Shown here one piece after another: positions 46,860 to 54,975 of a stretch of DNA of 64,000 nt. The notes beneath the pieces were generated by a model. That model saw only the letters and a list, made by a program, of their open reading frames with translations. It was not told where the DNA came from and did no database searches. A program made the position numbers and the translations under genes. The stretch spans positions 62,001 through 126,000 of the forward strand of contig NZ_BDBC01000031.1 of NCBI RefSeq assembly GCF_001612785.1. The letters are read 5' to 3'. Every line of letters begins with the position of its first letter. Position 1 is the first letter of the stretch. The DNA comes from Nocardia beijingensis NBRC 16342. Its GTDB lineage: Bacteria; Actinomycetota; Actinomycetes; Mycobacteriales; Mycobacteriaceae.

Positions 46860-47213
46860 GCGCCGTTGTCGGGTGTAGTGCTGAGTCCCGGGCTCGCCCG
46901 GAAATACCTTCCGCCCGTCGGCTGAGGTGGCGTCCATGTCGACGTCCTACCGGATCCTGGATGAGCGTGGCCTGGTGTTCACCTCCACCAGCACGTCTTC
47001 ACCCGCCCGGCCGGCACCGCACGGGATGTGCCGTGGCACAACGTCGATTCCCCGGACGGGCCTCGGATCCCGCATCCGAATTCGCTGTGCGCCGAACTGG
47101 CGGCGGCGTTGCGCGGCTGAGGTGTACGCAACCCGGGCACTTTCAGAGCGGGACCGGTCACGGAATGCCGAGACGCCGTTCGCTCCCCGAGAGGTCGCCG
47201 AAGACGGCACTCG
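46860..47213. other. Intergenic, no gene recognised
   Basis: 354 bases. One short frame ends PDGPRIPHPNSLCAELAAAL before a stop at about 47121 and may be the tail of a lost gene; nothing complete. Confidence 0.4.
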
Positions 47214-47804
47214 TCAGTCGTGTGGATAGAGGGTGCGTTCCCAGATGGCGGCCAGGGTTTCCACTGCGATGTCGACGGTTTCGGGTGCGGCGTCGACGGC
47301 CTCGTCGAGTAGATGGTGCACATTCATCGTGACGAGTGCCCGAGCCGTGGCGGACGCGGGTAACCGGTCGTCGGCTTGGGCGATCGTCTCGGCGGCCGCC
47401 TCTTCGAGGGGGGCGAGGAACTCCCGCCACAGCTGCGCGGCTTCGGCATCGCGTTGGGAGGCGGCCGCCAAGGTGCGCAGCACCGCGCCGTCGCGCTGAT
47501 ACATGCGCGCCGCGGACTCCAGCGCTGCACGTGCCGCGGCTCGCGGATCCGGCGCTGTGCGCCACCGCGCGATCGCGGCATCGGTCTCGGCACGCAACGG
47601 TGCCAACAGCTCTCGCAGCAGCGCGACCCGGTCGGGGAAGTAGACGTAGAACGACTTCCGCGACAACGTCGTCCGGCTCATGATCGCGCTCACCGTCACC
47701 GTTTCGACGGCCTGCTCCCGTAACAACGCACTCGCTGCGGCCAGGATCTCCGACCGCGCCTCGTCCGCTGAACGCCTGCGCCGTTTACCCGCCACTATTG
47801 CCAC
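47214..47804 (-). CDS. TetR-family transcriptional regulator
   Basis: 196 residues from a GTG at 47804. HTH region: SADEARSEILAAASALLREQ, VTVSAIMSRTTLSRKSFYVY and FPDRVALLRELLAPL. Divergent from a membrane protein and a mycothiol-dependent-isomerase-like gene across a 50-base gap holding a perfect inverted repeat, so it probably represses both itself and that operon. Confidence 0.9.
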   Translation of the reverse strand: MAIVAGKRRRRSADEARSEILAAASALLREQAVETVTVSAIMSRTTLSRKSFYVYFPDRVALLRELLAPLRAETDAAIARWRTAPDPRAAARAALESAARMYQRDGAVLRTLAAASQRDAEAAQLWREFLAPLEEAAAETIAQADDRLPASATARALVTMNVHHLLDEAVDAAPETVDIAVETLAAIWERTLYPHD

Positions 47805-47807
47805 TGT

Positions 47808-47833
47808 GGCAGTATAAGGCTACTGTTACTGCC
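47808..47833. promoter_or_regulatory. TetR operator-like inverted repeat
   Basis: GGCAGTA-N12-TACTGCC, perfect 7-bp arms, in the 50-base divergent gap. An overlapping smaller dyad GCCAC-T-GTGGC lies at 47800-47810. Confidence 0.65.
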
Positions 47834-47854
47834 GCACTGGCAACAAGGAGTTCG

Positions 47855-48247
47855 ATGTCCACCGTCACCTCTCGAAAACTCTCGACATTCGCTGTCGCGC
47901 AATGGTATTGCCTGATCGTCGGCGCGTTCCTGCTCGTCCGATCCGTCACCACGCTGATCACAGGCGCGGAATTCACCCTGCCCGGATCGGGTTGGCGTGC
48001 TTGCCTGCAACTGGTGGTCGCGCTGACGTTGCTGGTAGGTCTACGACTGCGTCCACTGACGGTGGTGACCGCGGTCGGCGCCTTGTACGCGCTGGAGACG
48101 CTGCTGGGAATCCTCGGCGGCGGCGAAATCCTCGGCGTCATCCCCGTGGACATGCGCGACCGGATCGTGCACCCCACTCTGGCCGTGTCCGCCGCGCTCG
48201 TCGTCCTGATCACCCTGCGCGCCAGACGGGGTGAAGTCGATGCCTGA
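47855..48247 (+). CDS. Small four-helix membrane protein
   Basis: 130 residues; AAGGAG upstream. Four hydrophobic segments (AQWYCLIVGAFLLVRSVTTL, LVVALTLLVGL, VVTAVGALYALETLLGILGG, VSAALVVLITL) with no catalytic motif; DoxX/DUF4383-like in size. Its stop overlaps the next start, and the TetR operator lies upstream. Role unknown. Confidence 0.75.
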   Translation: MSTVTSRKLSTFAVAQWYCLIVGAFLLVRSVTTLITGAEFTLPGSGWRACLQLVVALTLLVGLRLRPLTVVTAVGALYALETLLGILGGGEILGVIPVDMRDRIVHPTLAVSAALVVLITLRARRGEVDA

Positions 48248-48917
48248 GATCCCCGAGCCCGTAGTGCGTGCGTTCAGCGAGGAGAGCGCCCGGTGGGAAG
48301 AGGCATTGGCCGCACTCACCGGGAGCGAGTTCTCCCGTCCGACTCCCTGTCCGCCGTGGACGGTGGCCGAACTGATCGCCCATGTCACCTCCGCGGTCGC
48401 CCGGGTGCCTGCCGGACTGGCCGTCGCGCCGCCCCCTCACGCCGATCTCGATGCGGCCGGCTACTACCATCCCGGCATCTTCGACGCGGCCGCCAACGCC
48501 GAACGAGTAGCGGCCGCGCAACGCGACGCAGCCGCCCACCCCGATCCGGTGACTCTGGTCGCCGCCTTCCAGCACCAGCGCCGCCTCGCTTCGCACGTCG
48601 TCGCCGGTCATCCACTCGACCGGCTCATCGTTACCCGCTGGGGTGACGGCATGATTCTGCGGGAGTTCCTGCTCACTCGCGTCGTGGAACTGGTTCTGCA
48701 CGGCTTGGATCTGACCGCCGCCCTCGACACCCTGGCCTGGACCACACCGACTGCCGCGACCCTGGTCGCCGAATTCCTCGGCGTCACCGAGGCAGCCGAC
48801 CGCCTCGGCTGGGACACCCCGACAGCTTTGGCAAAAGGCAGCGGCCGCACACCCCTCACCCGCGATGAGCACACCGAACTCGCCCGCACCGGCACTCACT
48901 GGCGCCGATTCAGCTGA
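48240..48917 (+). CDS. Mycothiol-dependent maleylpyruvate isomerase-family (DinB-like) protein
   Basis: 225 residues from the ATG at 48240, overlapping the membrane protein by eight bases (a GTG at 48231 is possible). TPCPPWTVAELIAHVTSAV carries the first metal-ligand His and VELVLHGLDLTAAL the HxxxD-type pair of the DinB/MDMPI helical bundle. Family members transfer or use mycothiol, the actinobacterial thiol. Co-regulated with the membrane protein by the divergent TetR. Confidence 0.85.
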   Translation: MPEIPEPVVRAFSEESARWEEALAALTGSEFSRPTPCPPWTVAELIAHVTSAVARVPAGLAVAPPPHADLDAAGYYHPGIFDAAANAERVAAAQRDAAAHPDPVTLVAAFQHQRRLASHVVAGHPLDRLIVTRWGDGMILREFLLTRVVELVLHGLDLTAALDTLAWTTPTAATLVAEFLGVTEAADRLGWDTPTALAKGSGRTPLTRDEHTELARTGTHWRRFS

Positions 48918-49013
48918 CACCTGCCCACCAGCAGGCATCAACCGCCATGCCCACTGAGTGCCGCGCCGATCGGTGTTGGCGGTCGAGCTGCTCTTCGCCT
49001 GCCCGAGAGCTGA

Positions 49014-50150
49014 TCAGTACGCCCACGAGCCGTTCAAAAGCCCCCGCGCCGCGGTAACGATGTCTGTAGCAAGCTGAAAAGGCGTGGCGGTTTGGTTGGC
49101 TTCCCAGTCGCTGTAGCGGTCGGCGAGCTCTAGCAGCGGGCGCAGCGATTGCGGCCGGTCGAGTTGCATCCAAGCCTGGGTCGCGATCAGTTCGGCACCG
49201 ATCACGGGTGACAGATGGCCGTGTGAGATCTGACCGAGCCACCATCGAACCAGCAGGCGCCGGACATCGCACTCATCGGTGGGAATCGTTGCCACGATGC
49301 CGAGTTCGTTCAACACCCTTTCGAACAGGTCTTCGGCTAGTTCGATCTCTGCTCGGGTGAGTCCACCAAGCAGAGGCAGGGACTCGCTGTCGATATCGAG
49401 AACCAGTGCGACGAGGGCGGCTTCGATGAGCTGTTCCGGTTCCACCCGGTGTCCGATGAGACGCTCCAGCGCCAGCATGCGCAGTCGTTCTACGGCTTGG
49501 TCGGGACTGACAGCGTAGGGATCAGACGGTGCGACGACCCTCAAGTCCGGTGGTCCGCCGCTGTCACCGAGCAGGTAGTTCCAGAAGGGAACTGTTGCGT
49601 GAGCCGAGTCGAGGTCGCTGGCCTGTCCCAGAAATTCGTGCCGAAAATAGTCGGAAAGGTCGAGGCCGTAGTAGATCGCGTCGGTCTGTACAATCGACAG
49701 CACCGGGTGACCCCATTGCCCCGCGACGCCGGGCAGGAACCGATGACCGAAAACAGGAACCAGCCGCGGCGCGTCCTCGAGCCCGCGGCGCGCGATCGCC
49801 AGACATCGGATCGGATCGGCGGGCTGGTCACCCCATGCTGGGTGCCAGAAACCGTTGTGTTCGACGTCGAAAAGCACACCTTCGGCGGGTTGAGCGAGCC
49901 ACGCACGCAAGACTTCCGGGTCGTCGCGTCGCCAGTCCGGCCAGCCTCGCCACCCGGACTCACCAGGCTCGTCCACGGGAAGTCCGGCCGCTAGGAAGGC
50001 TCGGTGGTCCTCGGCGAATCGAAAGTTGTAGCGGGATTCGATGGTGTCGAATTCGCTGTCGGTCAGTCCCGGTGTGATCTCGGCCGGCAGCTGTCGCTGG
50101 AGCCGGCGGGCAGATTCGATCGAAAGCCTGTCACGCCGGTGCTCATCCAC
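49014..50150 (-). CDS. SMI1/KNR4 (SUKH)-domain protein
   Basis: 378 residues. The first about 180 residues fit the SUKH fold: LTDSEFDTIESRYNFRFAED, HRAFLAAGLPVD, WRGWPDWRR, VLFDVEHNGFW, and LVPVFGHRFLP...HPVLSI VQTDAIYYG. The C-terminal half is helical and unassigned. SUKH proteins are typical immunity proteins of polymorphic toxin systems but also stand alone; no toxin gene is adjacent. Confidence 0.75.
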   Translation of the reverse strand: MDEHRRDRLSIESARRLQRQLPAEITPGLTDSEFDTIESRYNFRFAEDHRAFLAAGLPVDEPGESGWRGWPDWRRDDPEVLRAWLAQPAEGVLFDVEHNGFWHPAWGDQPADPIRCLAIARRGLEDAPRLVPVFGHRFLPGVAGQWGHPVLSIVQTDAIYYGLDLSDYFRHEFLGQASDLDSAHATVPFWNYLLGDSGGPPDLRVVAPSDPYAVSPDQAVERLRMLALERLIGHRVEPEQLIEAALVALVLDIDSESLPLLGGLTRAEIELAEDLFERVLNELGIVATIPTDECDVRRLLVRWWLGQISHGHLSPVIGAELIATQAWMQLDRPQSLRPLLELADRYSDWEANQTATPFQLATDIVTAARGLLNGSWAY

Positions 50151-50381
50151 GGCCGCTCGAATACACCGCTACCCCGCTCCGCCCGAACGGGTTCGTTCCG
50201 ATCCTCACGCGACCTCATTGTCCTCGCCCCCTTCATCGAAGGGCTCGCCAGGCGCGGGAAGGCCGCACCGCTATCGGTGGTTCCTCAGCGCCGGATTCCG
50301 TTCCTAGCGGGACGGCGGGTGGACCTGATCCGGCGGCCGCTCGGGCCGAGAACAACGCGGCCCGAGCGGTTCACCGGTCGA

Positions 50382-50792
50382 TCACAGCGAAAGCATCACC
50401 CGGCGGCCGATCCGCGGATCCGCCAGCGGACGCAACGCGATCCGCATCAGCGCCACGGCGTTGTCGTCGCCCGCGATGCGGTTGACCCGCAGGCGCCCGC
50501 AGGCCAGGCACTGGTGGACCAGCAGCCATTCGCCATCATCCCGGACCGACATGCTCACCGCGGCCATCCGGCCGCGGCAGGACTCGGCCCGGTCGCCCGG
50601 CACACGCCGGTCGACGTGCTTGCTGGCCAGGCAGTGCGGACAGTGATTGCGGTGCGCGGTGCCCGGCGCGTGGACCGCCACCTCCCTGCGGCACTCGACG
50701 CAGCGGAACATGTCGCCGGATTCTCCTCCGCGCCCGTGCAAGACGTGCTTGGCGCGCTGCGGACGGCGCGCCTCGGGTTTCCGTCGTGGCAT
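50382..50792 (-). CDS. RNHCP-domain zinc-ribbon protein (copy 1)
   Basis: 136 residues. FRCVECRREV supplies one CxxC, HRNHCPHCLASKH the defining RNHCP motif, then CRGRM and HQCLACGRLRVNR another CxxC. Probably binds two zinc ions; function of the family unknown, possibly nucleic-acid binding. It follows its paralogue by nine bases. 50151-50381 upstream of the SUKH gene's start holds nothing recognised. Confidence 0.8.
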   Translation of the reverse strand: MPRRKPEARRPQRAKHVLHGRGGESGDMFRCVECRREVAVHAPGTAHRNHCPHCLASKHVDRRVPGDRAESCRGRMAAVSMSVRDDGEWLLVHQCLACGRLRVNRIAGDDNAVALMRIALRPLADPRIGRRVMLSL

Positions 50793-50801
50793 CACGTACC
50801 C

Positions 50802-51185
50802 CTACAGATCGCCGAACACTTCGAGCGGAAACGGCGGCTCGGCCAGCGGGCGCACGGCCATCCGCATCAGCATCAGCTGATTGTCGTCGCCACACACCGG
50901 GTGCAGCGCCAATTCGTGACAGCGGGTGCACCGGTGCACCACGGCCCATTCGCCCGTGCGCAGCACGGCGATCGAGAGCGGAACCATGCGGGCGCCGCAA
51001 TCGGACGCGCCGCCCTCGACGTGGTCGTGAGTGTGTCGCGAACTCAGGCAGCTCGGGCAGTGGTTGCGCCGGCTGTGGTCCGGCGCGAGCGTCGCGACGA
51101 CGAGCCCGCAACGGACGCAGGTGAAGGTATCGGTCCGCAGCGACGGGCTGGGACCGCGGTGAGACGAAGAGGTGTTACTGGACAC
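50802..51185 (-). CDS. RNHCP-domain zinc-ribbon protein (copy 2)
   Basis: 127 residues from a GTG at 51185 (AGGAG eight bases upstream). Same motif order as copy 1: FTCVRCGLVV, SRRNHCPSCLSSRH, CGARM, HRCTRCHELALHP. A tandem duplicate; both copies end in MRMAVRPLAEP-like tails. Some actinomycete RNHCP genes sit near cold-shock or translation genes; not so here. Confidence 0.8.
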   Translation of the reverse strand: MSSNTSSSHRGPSPSLRTDTFTCVRCGLVVATLAPDHSRRNHCPSCLSSRHTHDHVEGGASDCGARMVPLSIAVLRTGEWAVVHRCTRCHELALHPVCGDDNQLMLMRMAVRPLAEPPFPLEVFGDL

Positions 51186-51498
51186 CCGGATCACTCCTAA
51201 CTGAGCGGTGTGCAATGCAGCAGGAGAAGACCGAGCGCGCCTCGACAAGCGCTTGCGGCGTCGGCTGGATCAGGCGTGGCCGGACGGGTCGTTCGGATCC
51301 ACACGGGGAGGCGCGCTCGGCGCTCGCCGGGACATAAATCACTCCTTCACACGTCGGCAGACTCTCGCGCTGGCGAGGTCGCGCAACGCTACCGCCGCAC
51401 GCCGCGAGGCAGCCACCGAATTTCGGTGGCTGCTCGTTCGCGACCATGCGTCCGCCCGCCGCACGGGTACCGGTGCCGCAGGCCCGCAATCGGGGCGG
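51186..51498. other. Intergenic, no gene recognised
   Basis: 313 bases upstream of the RNHCP pair and downstream of the SDR stop; presumably the RNHCP promoter. No dyad longer than six bases noticed. Confidence 0.5.
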
Positions 51499-52272
51499 TC
51501 ACCAGGACGGTGATCTCGGCCCAAGGAACAGCCCGCCGTTCACCTCCAGCGTCTGACCGGTGACCCAGCGTCCGTCGTCGGAGGCGAAGAAGGCCACCGC
51601 GTCGGCGATGTCCGAGCCGCGGCCGACGCGCTCGAGCGCGGTCATGCCCGCCACACCGGAGATCGCGCCGTCGTTGGTGTGCAGCCAGGAATTCATGTCG
51701 GTGTCGGTGATGCCGGGCGAGACCGTGTTCACCGTGATCCCGCGCGGCCCCAAGGTGTTGGCCAGTGACCGGCCGAGCACGTTGAGCGCGCCTTTGGTCA
51801 TGCCGTACACGACCTCCGGCGTGGCGAACCAGGTGACGCCGGAGGAGATGTTGACGATGCGTCCGCCGTCGCGCAGCAACGGCAACGCCCGCTGGACGAT
51901 GAACAACGGCGCCCGCACATTGACCGCGAACAACCGGTCGAAGTGCTCGGGCGTGGCCTGCTCGACCGTGGCGTCATAGGCGATGATCGCGGCGTTGTTG
52001 ACCAGGATGTCCAACGGCCGGTCACCGAGACCCGCGGTGAGTTCGCCGAACAGTTGGTCGATGTCCCCCTCGACGCCCAGCTCGGCGCGCACCGGGAAAG
52101 CCCGGCCGCCCGAGCGCCGGATCGCCGACACCGTGGCTTCCGCGGCCTCGGTGTTGGTGCCGTAATGCACGGCGACTTCGGCGCCGTCGGCGGCCAAACG
52201 CTCGGCGATGGCCCGGCCTATTCCCCGTGAAGCGCCGGTCACCAGGGCGGTCTTTCCGTTCAAGTCGGTCAT
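51499..52272 (-). CDS. Short-chain dehydrogenase/reductase (FabG-like)
   Basis: 257 residues; GGGAG upstream of the ATG at 52272. Cofactor motif TGASRGIG, NNAA, active-site Ser in NISSG, and YGMTK with Tyr and Lys. C-terminal VTGQTLEVNGG is standard. NAD(P)H-dependent ketoreductase of unknown substrate. Divergent from a TetR gene 66 bases away, the common arrangement for a regulator with its target. Confidence 0.93.
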   Translation of the reverse strand: MTDLNGKTALVTGASRGIGRAIAERLAADGAEVAVHYGTNTEAAEATVSAIRRSGGRAFPVRAELGVEGDIDQLFGELTAGLGDRPLDILVNNAAIIAYDATVEQATPEHFDRLFAVNVRAPLFIVQRALPLLRDGGRIVNISSGVTWFATPEVVYGMTKGALNVLGRSLANTLGPRGITVNTVSPGITDTDMNSWLHTNDGAISGVAGMTALERVGRGSDIADAVAFFASDDGRWVTGQTLEVNGGLFLGPRSPSW

Positions 52273-52338
52273 TGCGCACTCCCGCATCGTTGTAACGTAA
52301 CGCTCCCTAACATCGCTGGCGAGCGCTACCGTATTCCC

Positions 52339-52968
52339 GTGGGATCGAAACGCCGCGCCGCCGCGGACACCAGGGAGCACATCCTCGCCGTCGCGCGAGA
52401 GCTGTTCTACCAGCACGGTATTCGCGCGACCGGCGTGGACCGCGTCGCGGCCGAGGCGAACGTCGCACCGCCCACCCTCTACCGGCTCTTCGGCTCCAAG
52501 GACGATCTGGTCGCCGCGTATCTCGAACGAGAAGACCACCGCTACCGGGAGTGGTTCCGCGCCGCGGCGGCCGGGAACGGGCCGCGCGAGCGCATCCTCG
52601 CCCTGTTCGACGCGCTGGCCGAACAAGTGCGTCCCGAATCGTGCCGCGGCTGTCCCTTCCTCATCGCCCTCGGAGAACTGCCCGACCACGACGCGCTCGG
52701 TCACCGACACGCTGTGACGATGAAGCACTGGGTGCGGGCCCAGTTCGGTGCGCTGACCGGCGAACTCGCGGCCACCACGCCGATAGGCGATCCGCAAGCA
52801 CTCGCCGACCACCTCATGCTGATCATGGAAGGCGTCTACGCCACAACACAAGCGTTCGGCCCCACCGGCCCGGCCGCCCAGGCCCAGCTACTGGTCGAGA
52901 CACTGCTTCCCCACGAGCAAGCCTCATCCCGTGACGCCGGTGGGCACCGCACGCCGGTCGGCGCGTGA
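52339..52968 (+). CDS. TetR-family transcriptional regulator
   Basis: 209 residues from a GTG at 52339. HTH: TREHILAVARELFYQHGIRA, VDRVAAEANVAPPTLYRLFG, SKDDLVAAYL. C-terminal ESCRGCPFLIALGEL with two cysteines is a feature of one TetR subgroup. Probably controls the divergent SDR. Confidence 0.9.
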   Translation: MGSKRRAAADTREHILAVARELFYQHGIRATGVDRVAAEANVAPPTLYRLFGSKDDLVAAYLEREDHRYREWFRAAAAGNGPRERILALFDALAEQVRPESCRGCPFLIALGELPDHDALGHRHAVTMKHWVRAQFGALTGELAATTPIGDPQALADHLMLIMEGVYATTQAFGPTGPAAQAQLLVETLLPHEQASSRDAGGHRTPVGA

Positions 52969-53342
52969 ACCACGCTGCTCCACGTGAGCAGGTCACCCCG
53001 GGATCACAGCGAGCGTCCGTCGGGAGACATCTGGGCCGCACCATGTCGGCCACGAGCATTCTCCGCGATCTTTTCCGGATCGATCGGGAAGCCATACGGG
53101 CGCTGAGCTGCCCAGGACAGTGAGACATCGCCTGGCAGGGCGCGGTCGTGCCGACATGCGTGCGCGGCGCGGGCTCCGGTTCCCGGTAGTCACCCGGTGA
53201 GGGAGAATACGAACGTGAGCGACGCAATCGTCTACACGTTCGAACTTCAGTTCGGCATACCAGCGGGCGTGGCGCCGGCGGGTGCAGTGGCATTCGTCGG
53301 CCGCTAGCCCGATGTCGGAGTGAAGGGCCGGGACGGGGATCC
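52969..53342. other. Intergenic, possible 30-codon ORF
   Basis: 374 bases. The only candidate is a GTG-started 30-codon frame at 53215-53307 with GGGAGA upstream (SDAIVYTFELQFGIPAGVAP); weak support. Confidence 0.35.
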
Positions 53343-53873
53343 TTGCCAGGGTCCGGCGGGAAGAGGTTCGATGAGCTGGAACGGTTGCGCAGGAAGACGG
53401 CAGAAGGAATGAAGACTGTGGAGATTCCCGGAGCCGACGACGGCACCTCGAAAGTCACCCGACTACCACGTCGCCCCCGACGGGTGGCGGAAGAGGCCGG
53501 CGAGCGTCGTCAAAAGACTTGGCGCTCGGACCGTGGCTCCGTCTATGACCCTGCGCCCACCAAGCCCGTCCTGCGATCGGAACTGCAGCGGGAGACTGGG
53601 TGGTGGCCGGTCGGCCCCGGCACGGGGCGACATCGCGCTCCGGAAGACGACCTGAGCAGCGCCGAGCCTGGCGGGAGTGTGGTCGATCTCGACGCGTTGC
53701 GGCGGAAACGAGCTGGTGAGGATGCTCCGGCCGCCGACATCCGGCGCACAGTCAAACCGCGCCGAATCGCAAAGGGTGCGAGCAAGCGATCGGGCGCCGA
53801 AGGTGAGCCCGACAGTGGCCGCAGCGGTGATCCCGACTCACCACGGAGGGATGGACCCGCTGGGCCACGCTGA
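53343..53873 (+). CDS. Hypothetical charged, probably disordered protein
   Basis: 176 codons from a TTG; an internal ATG at 53409 is an alternative start. Rich in Arg, Lys, Glu, Gly and Pro, with two loosely repeated segments (LERLRRKTAEG and DLDALRRKRAGED). No domain recognised. May be a real low-complexity protein or spurious. Confidence 0.4.
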   Translation: MPGSGGKRFDELERLRRKTAEGMKTVEIPGADDGTSKVTRLPRRPRRVAEEAGERRQKTWRSDRGSVYDPAPTKPVLRSELQRETGWWPVGPGTGRHRAPEDDLSSAEPGGSVVDLDALRRKRAGEDAPAADIRRTVKPRRIAKGASKRSGAEGEPDSGRSGDPDSPRRDGPAGPR

Positions 53874-53964
53874 CACCGAACGCCGCGGACCTGTGGGGTG
53901 CGGCGGATCGCGGTAGCGGGTAGTGGGTCGTGCGCGAACTACTCTCAGCCGGGGATTCGGCCTC

Positions 53965-54975
53965 CTAACGACGGCGGGTACGCAGTTCATACTGGCGCTC
54001 GGCGTACGCCAAGTCGTCACGCCACAGCCGGGCCGCGGTGCGAGCCATCAGCGGTCGCAACACCGGCAGAACCCGGCGCGCGTACTTGAAACCCGGCCGC
54101 TCGGAGTTCGCGATCACGGCTTCGATCACCGCGGTGCGCGCTCGGCCGTCGGGGCCGGGACCCAGCGGGGTCGCGTGGGTCTCCACAACGCTTCCGGTCC
54201 CCTCACCGGAGATGATGCGCATGACGACGGTGCGCGGATCCGGGCAGGTGAATTCGGCCACGACCGGCACGCCGAGCCTGCGGGTGACCCGGAAAGTCAC
54301 GGTCAGCAGGAACCGGTGGTTCTCCTCGGTGATGTCGCGCCGCGGCGGGGTCTGCGTCACCTCGAGGCGGGTGAACGAGTACGGATGCAACCATGCGCCA
54401 TGCCAGGGATCGAGTCGGTTCGCGATGATGTCGCGGGGTTCGCACACGCCGGTAGAGCGGGTCACCGCGTGCACGGTGGTGTCGGCGGGCCGGGGGCCGA
54501 TGATCGGCGCGTCGGTAGGTGTCTGCTCGCCGATCGTGTCCAGCCGCACCCAGACCAGCACGCCGTCGTCGTAACTCGGGTATGGGCACCATCGGGCGGA
54601 TCCGGCCGCTTCCACCCGCAGTCCATGCCATCGGCAGATCAGTGCGGCGTCATCGATCTGCGCCTCGGCGAGGGGCGCACCCAGGTGCGGACACGCTCCC
54701 GGACCCACGTGCAAGAGGTTCCGCTCGTCACGCCAGGCGACGAGTTCGATCCCGCTGACGGTCGCGCTCAGCGGACGGTCGCGACCGACACTGCGACTGG
54801 CCGCGATGGTGTACCAGTTACCCGAGGGCTGCTGCTGTGACCATCGCATCGCCGCCGCGATCAGACCGGGGTCGGCATCCGCGTGGGTCGGCCGCTGGCG
54901 AGACCATTTCTCCGGCGCGAGCCGCCGTAAGGGCGCATTTTCCGGCCATCTCCCCAACCCATCGCGTTTACTCAT
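53965..54975 (-). CDS. Rieske [2Fe-2S] protein of carotenoid operon (DUF5914 type)
   Basis: 336 residues from the ATG at 54975 (GGAGG five bases upstream), overlapping the crtU stop by eight bases. Rieske site: GACPHLGAPL and ICRWHGL give C-x-H and C-x2-H. The C-terminal about 200 residues have a START-like oxygenase layout with RLDPWHGAWLHPYSF. Such DUF5914 Rieske proteins accompany isorenieratene-type clusters and probably hydroxylate the aromatic ring or chain. Tailoring role is inferred from context. Confidence 0.85.
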   Translation of the reverse strand: MSKRDGLGRWPENAPLRRLAPEKWSRQRPTHADADPGLIAAAMRWSQQQPSGNWYTIAASRSVGRDRPLSATVSGIELVAWRDERNLLHVGPGACPHLGAPLAEAQIDDAALICRWHGLRVEAAGSARWCPYPSYDDGVLVWVRLDTIGEQTPTDAPIIGPRPADTTVHAVTRSTGVCEPRDIIANRLDPWHGAWLHPYSFTRLEVTQTPPRRDITEENHRFLLTVTFRVTRRLGVPVVAEFTCPDPRTVVMRIISGEGTGSVVETHATPLGPGPDGRARTAVIEAVIANSERPGFKYARRVLPVLRPLMARTAARLWRDDLAYAERQYELRTRRR

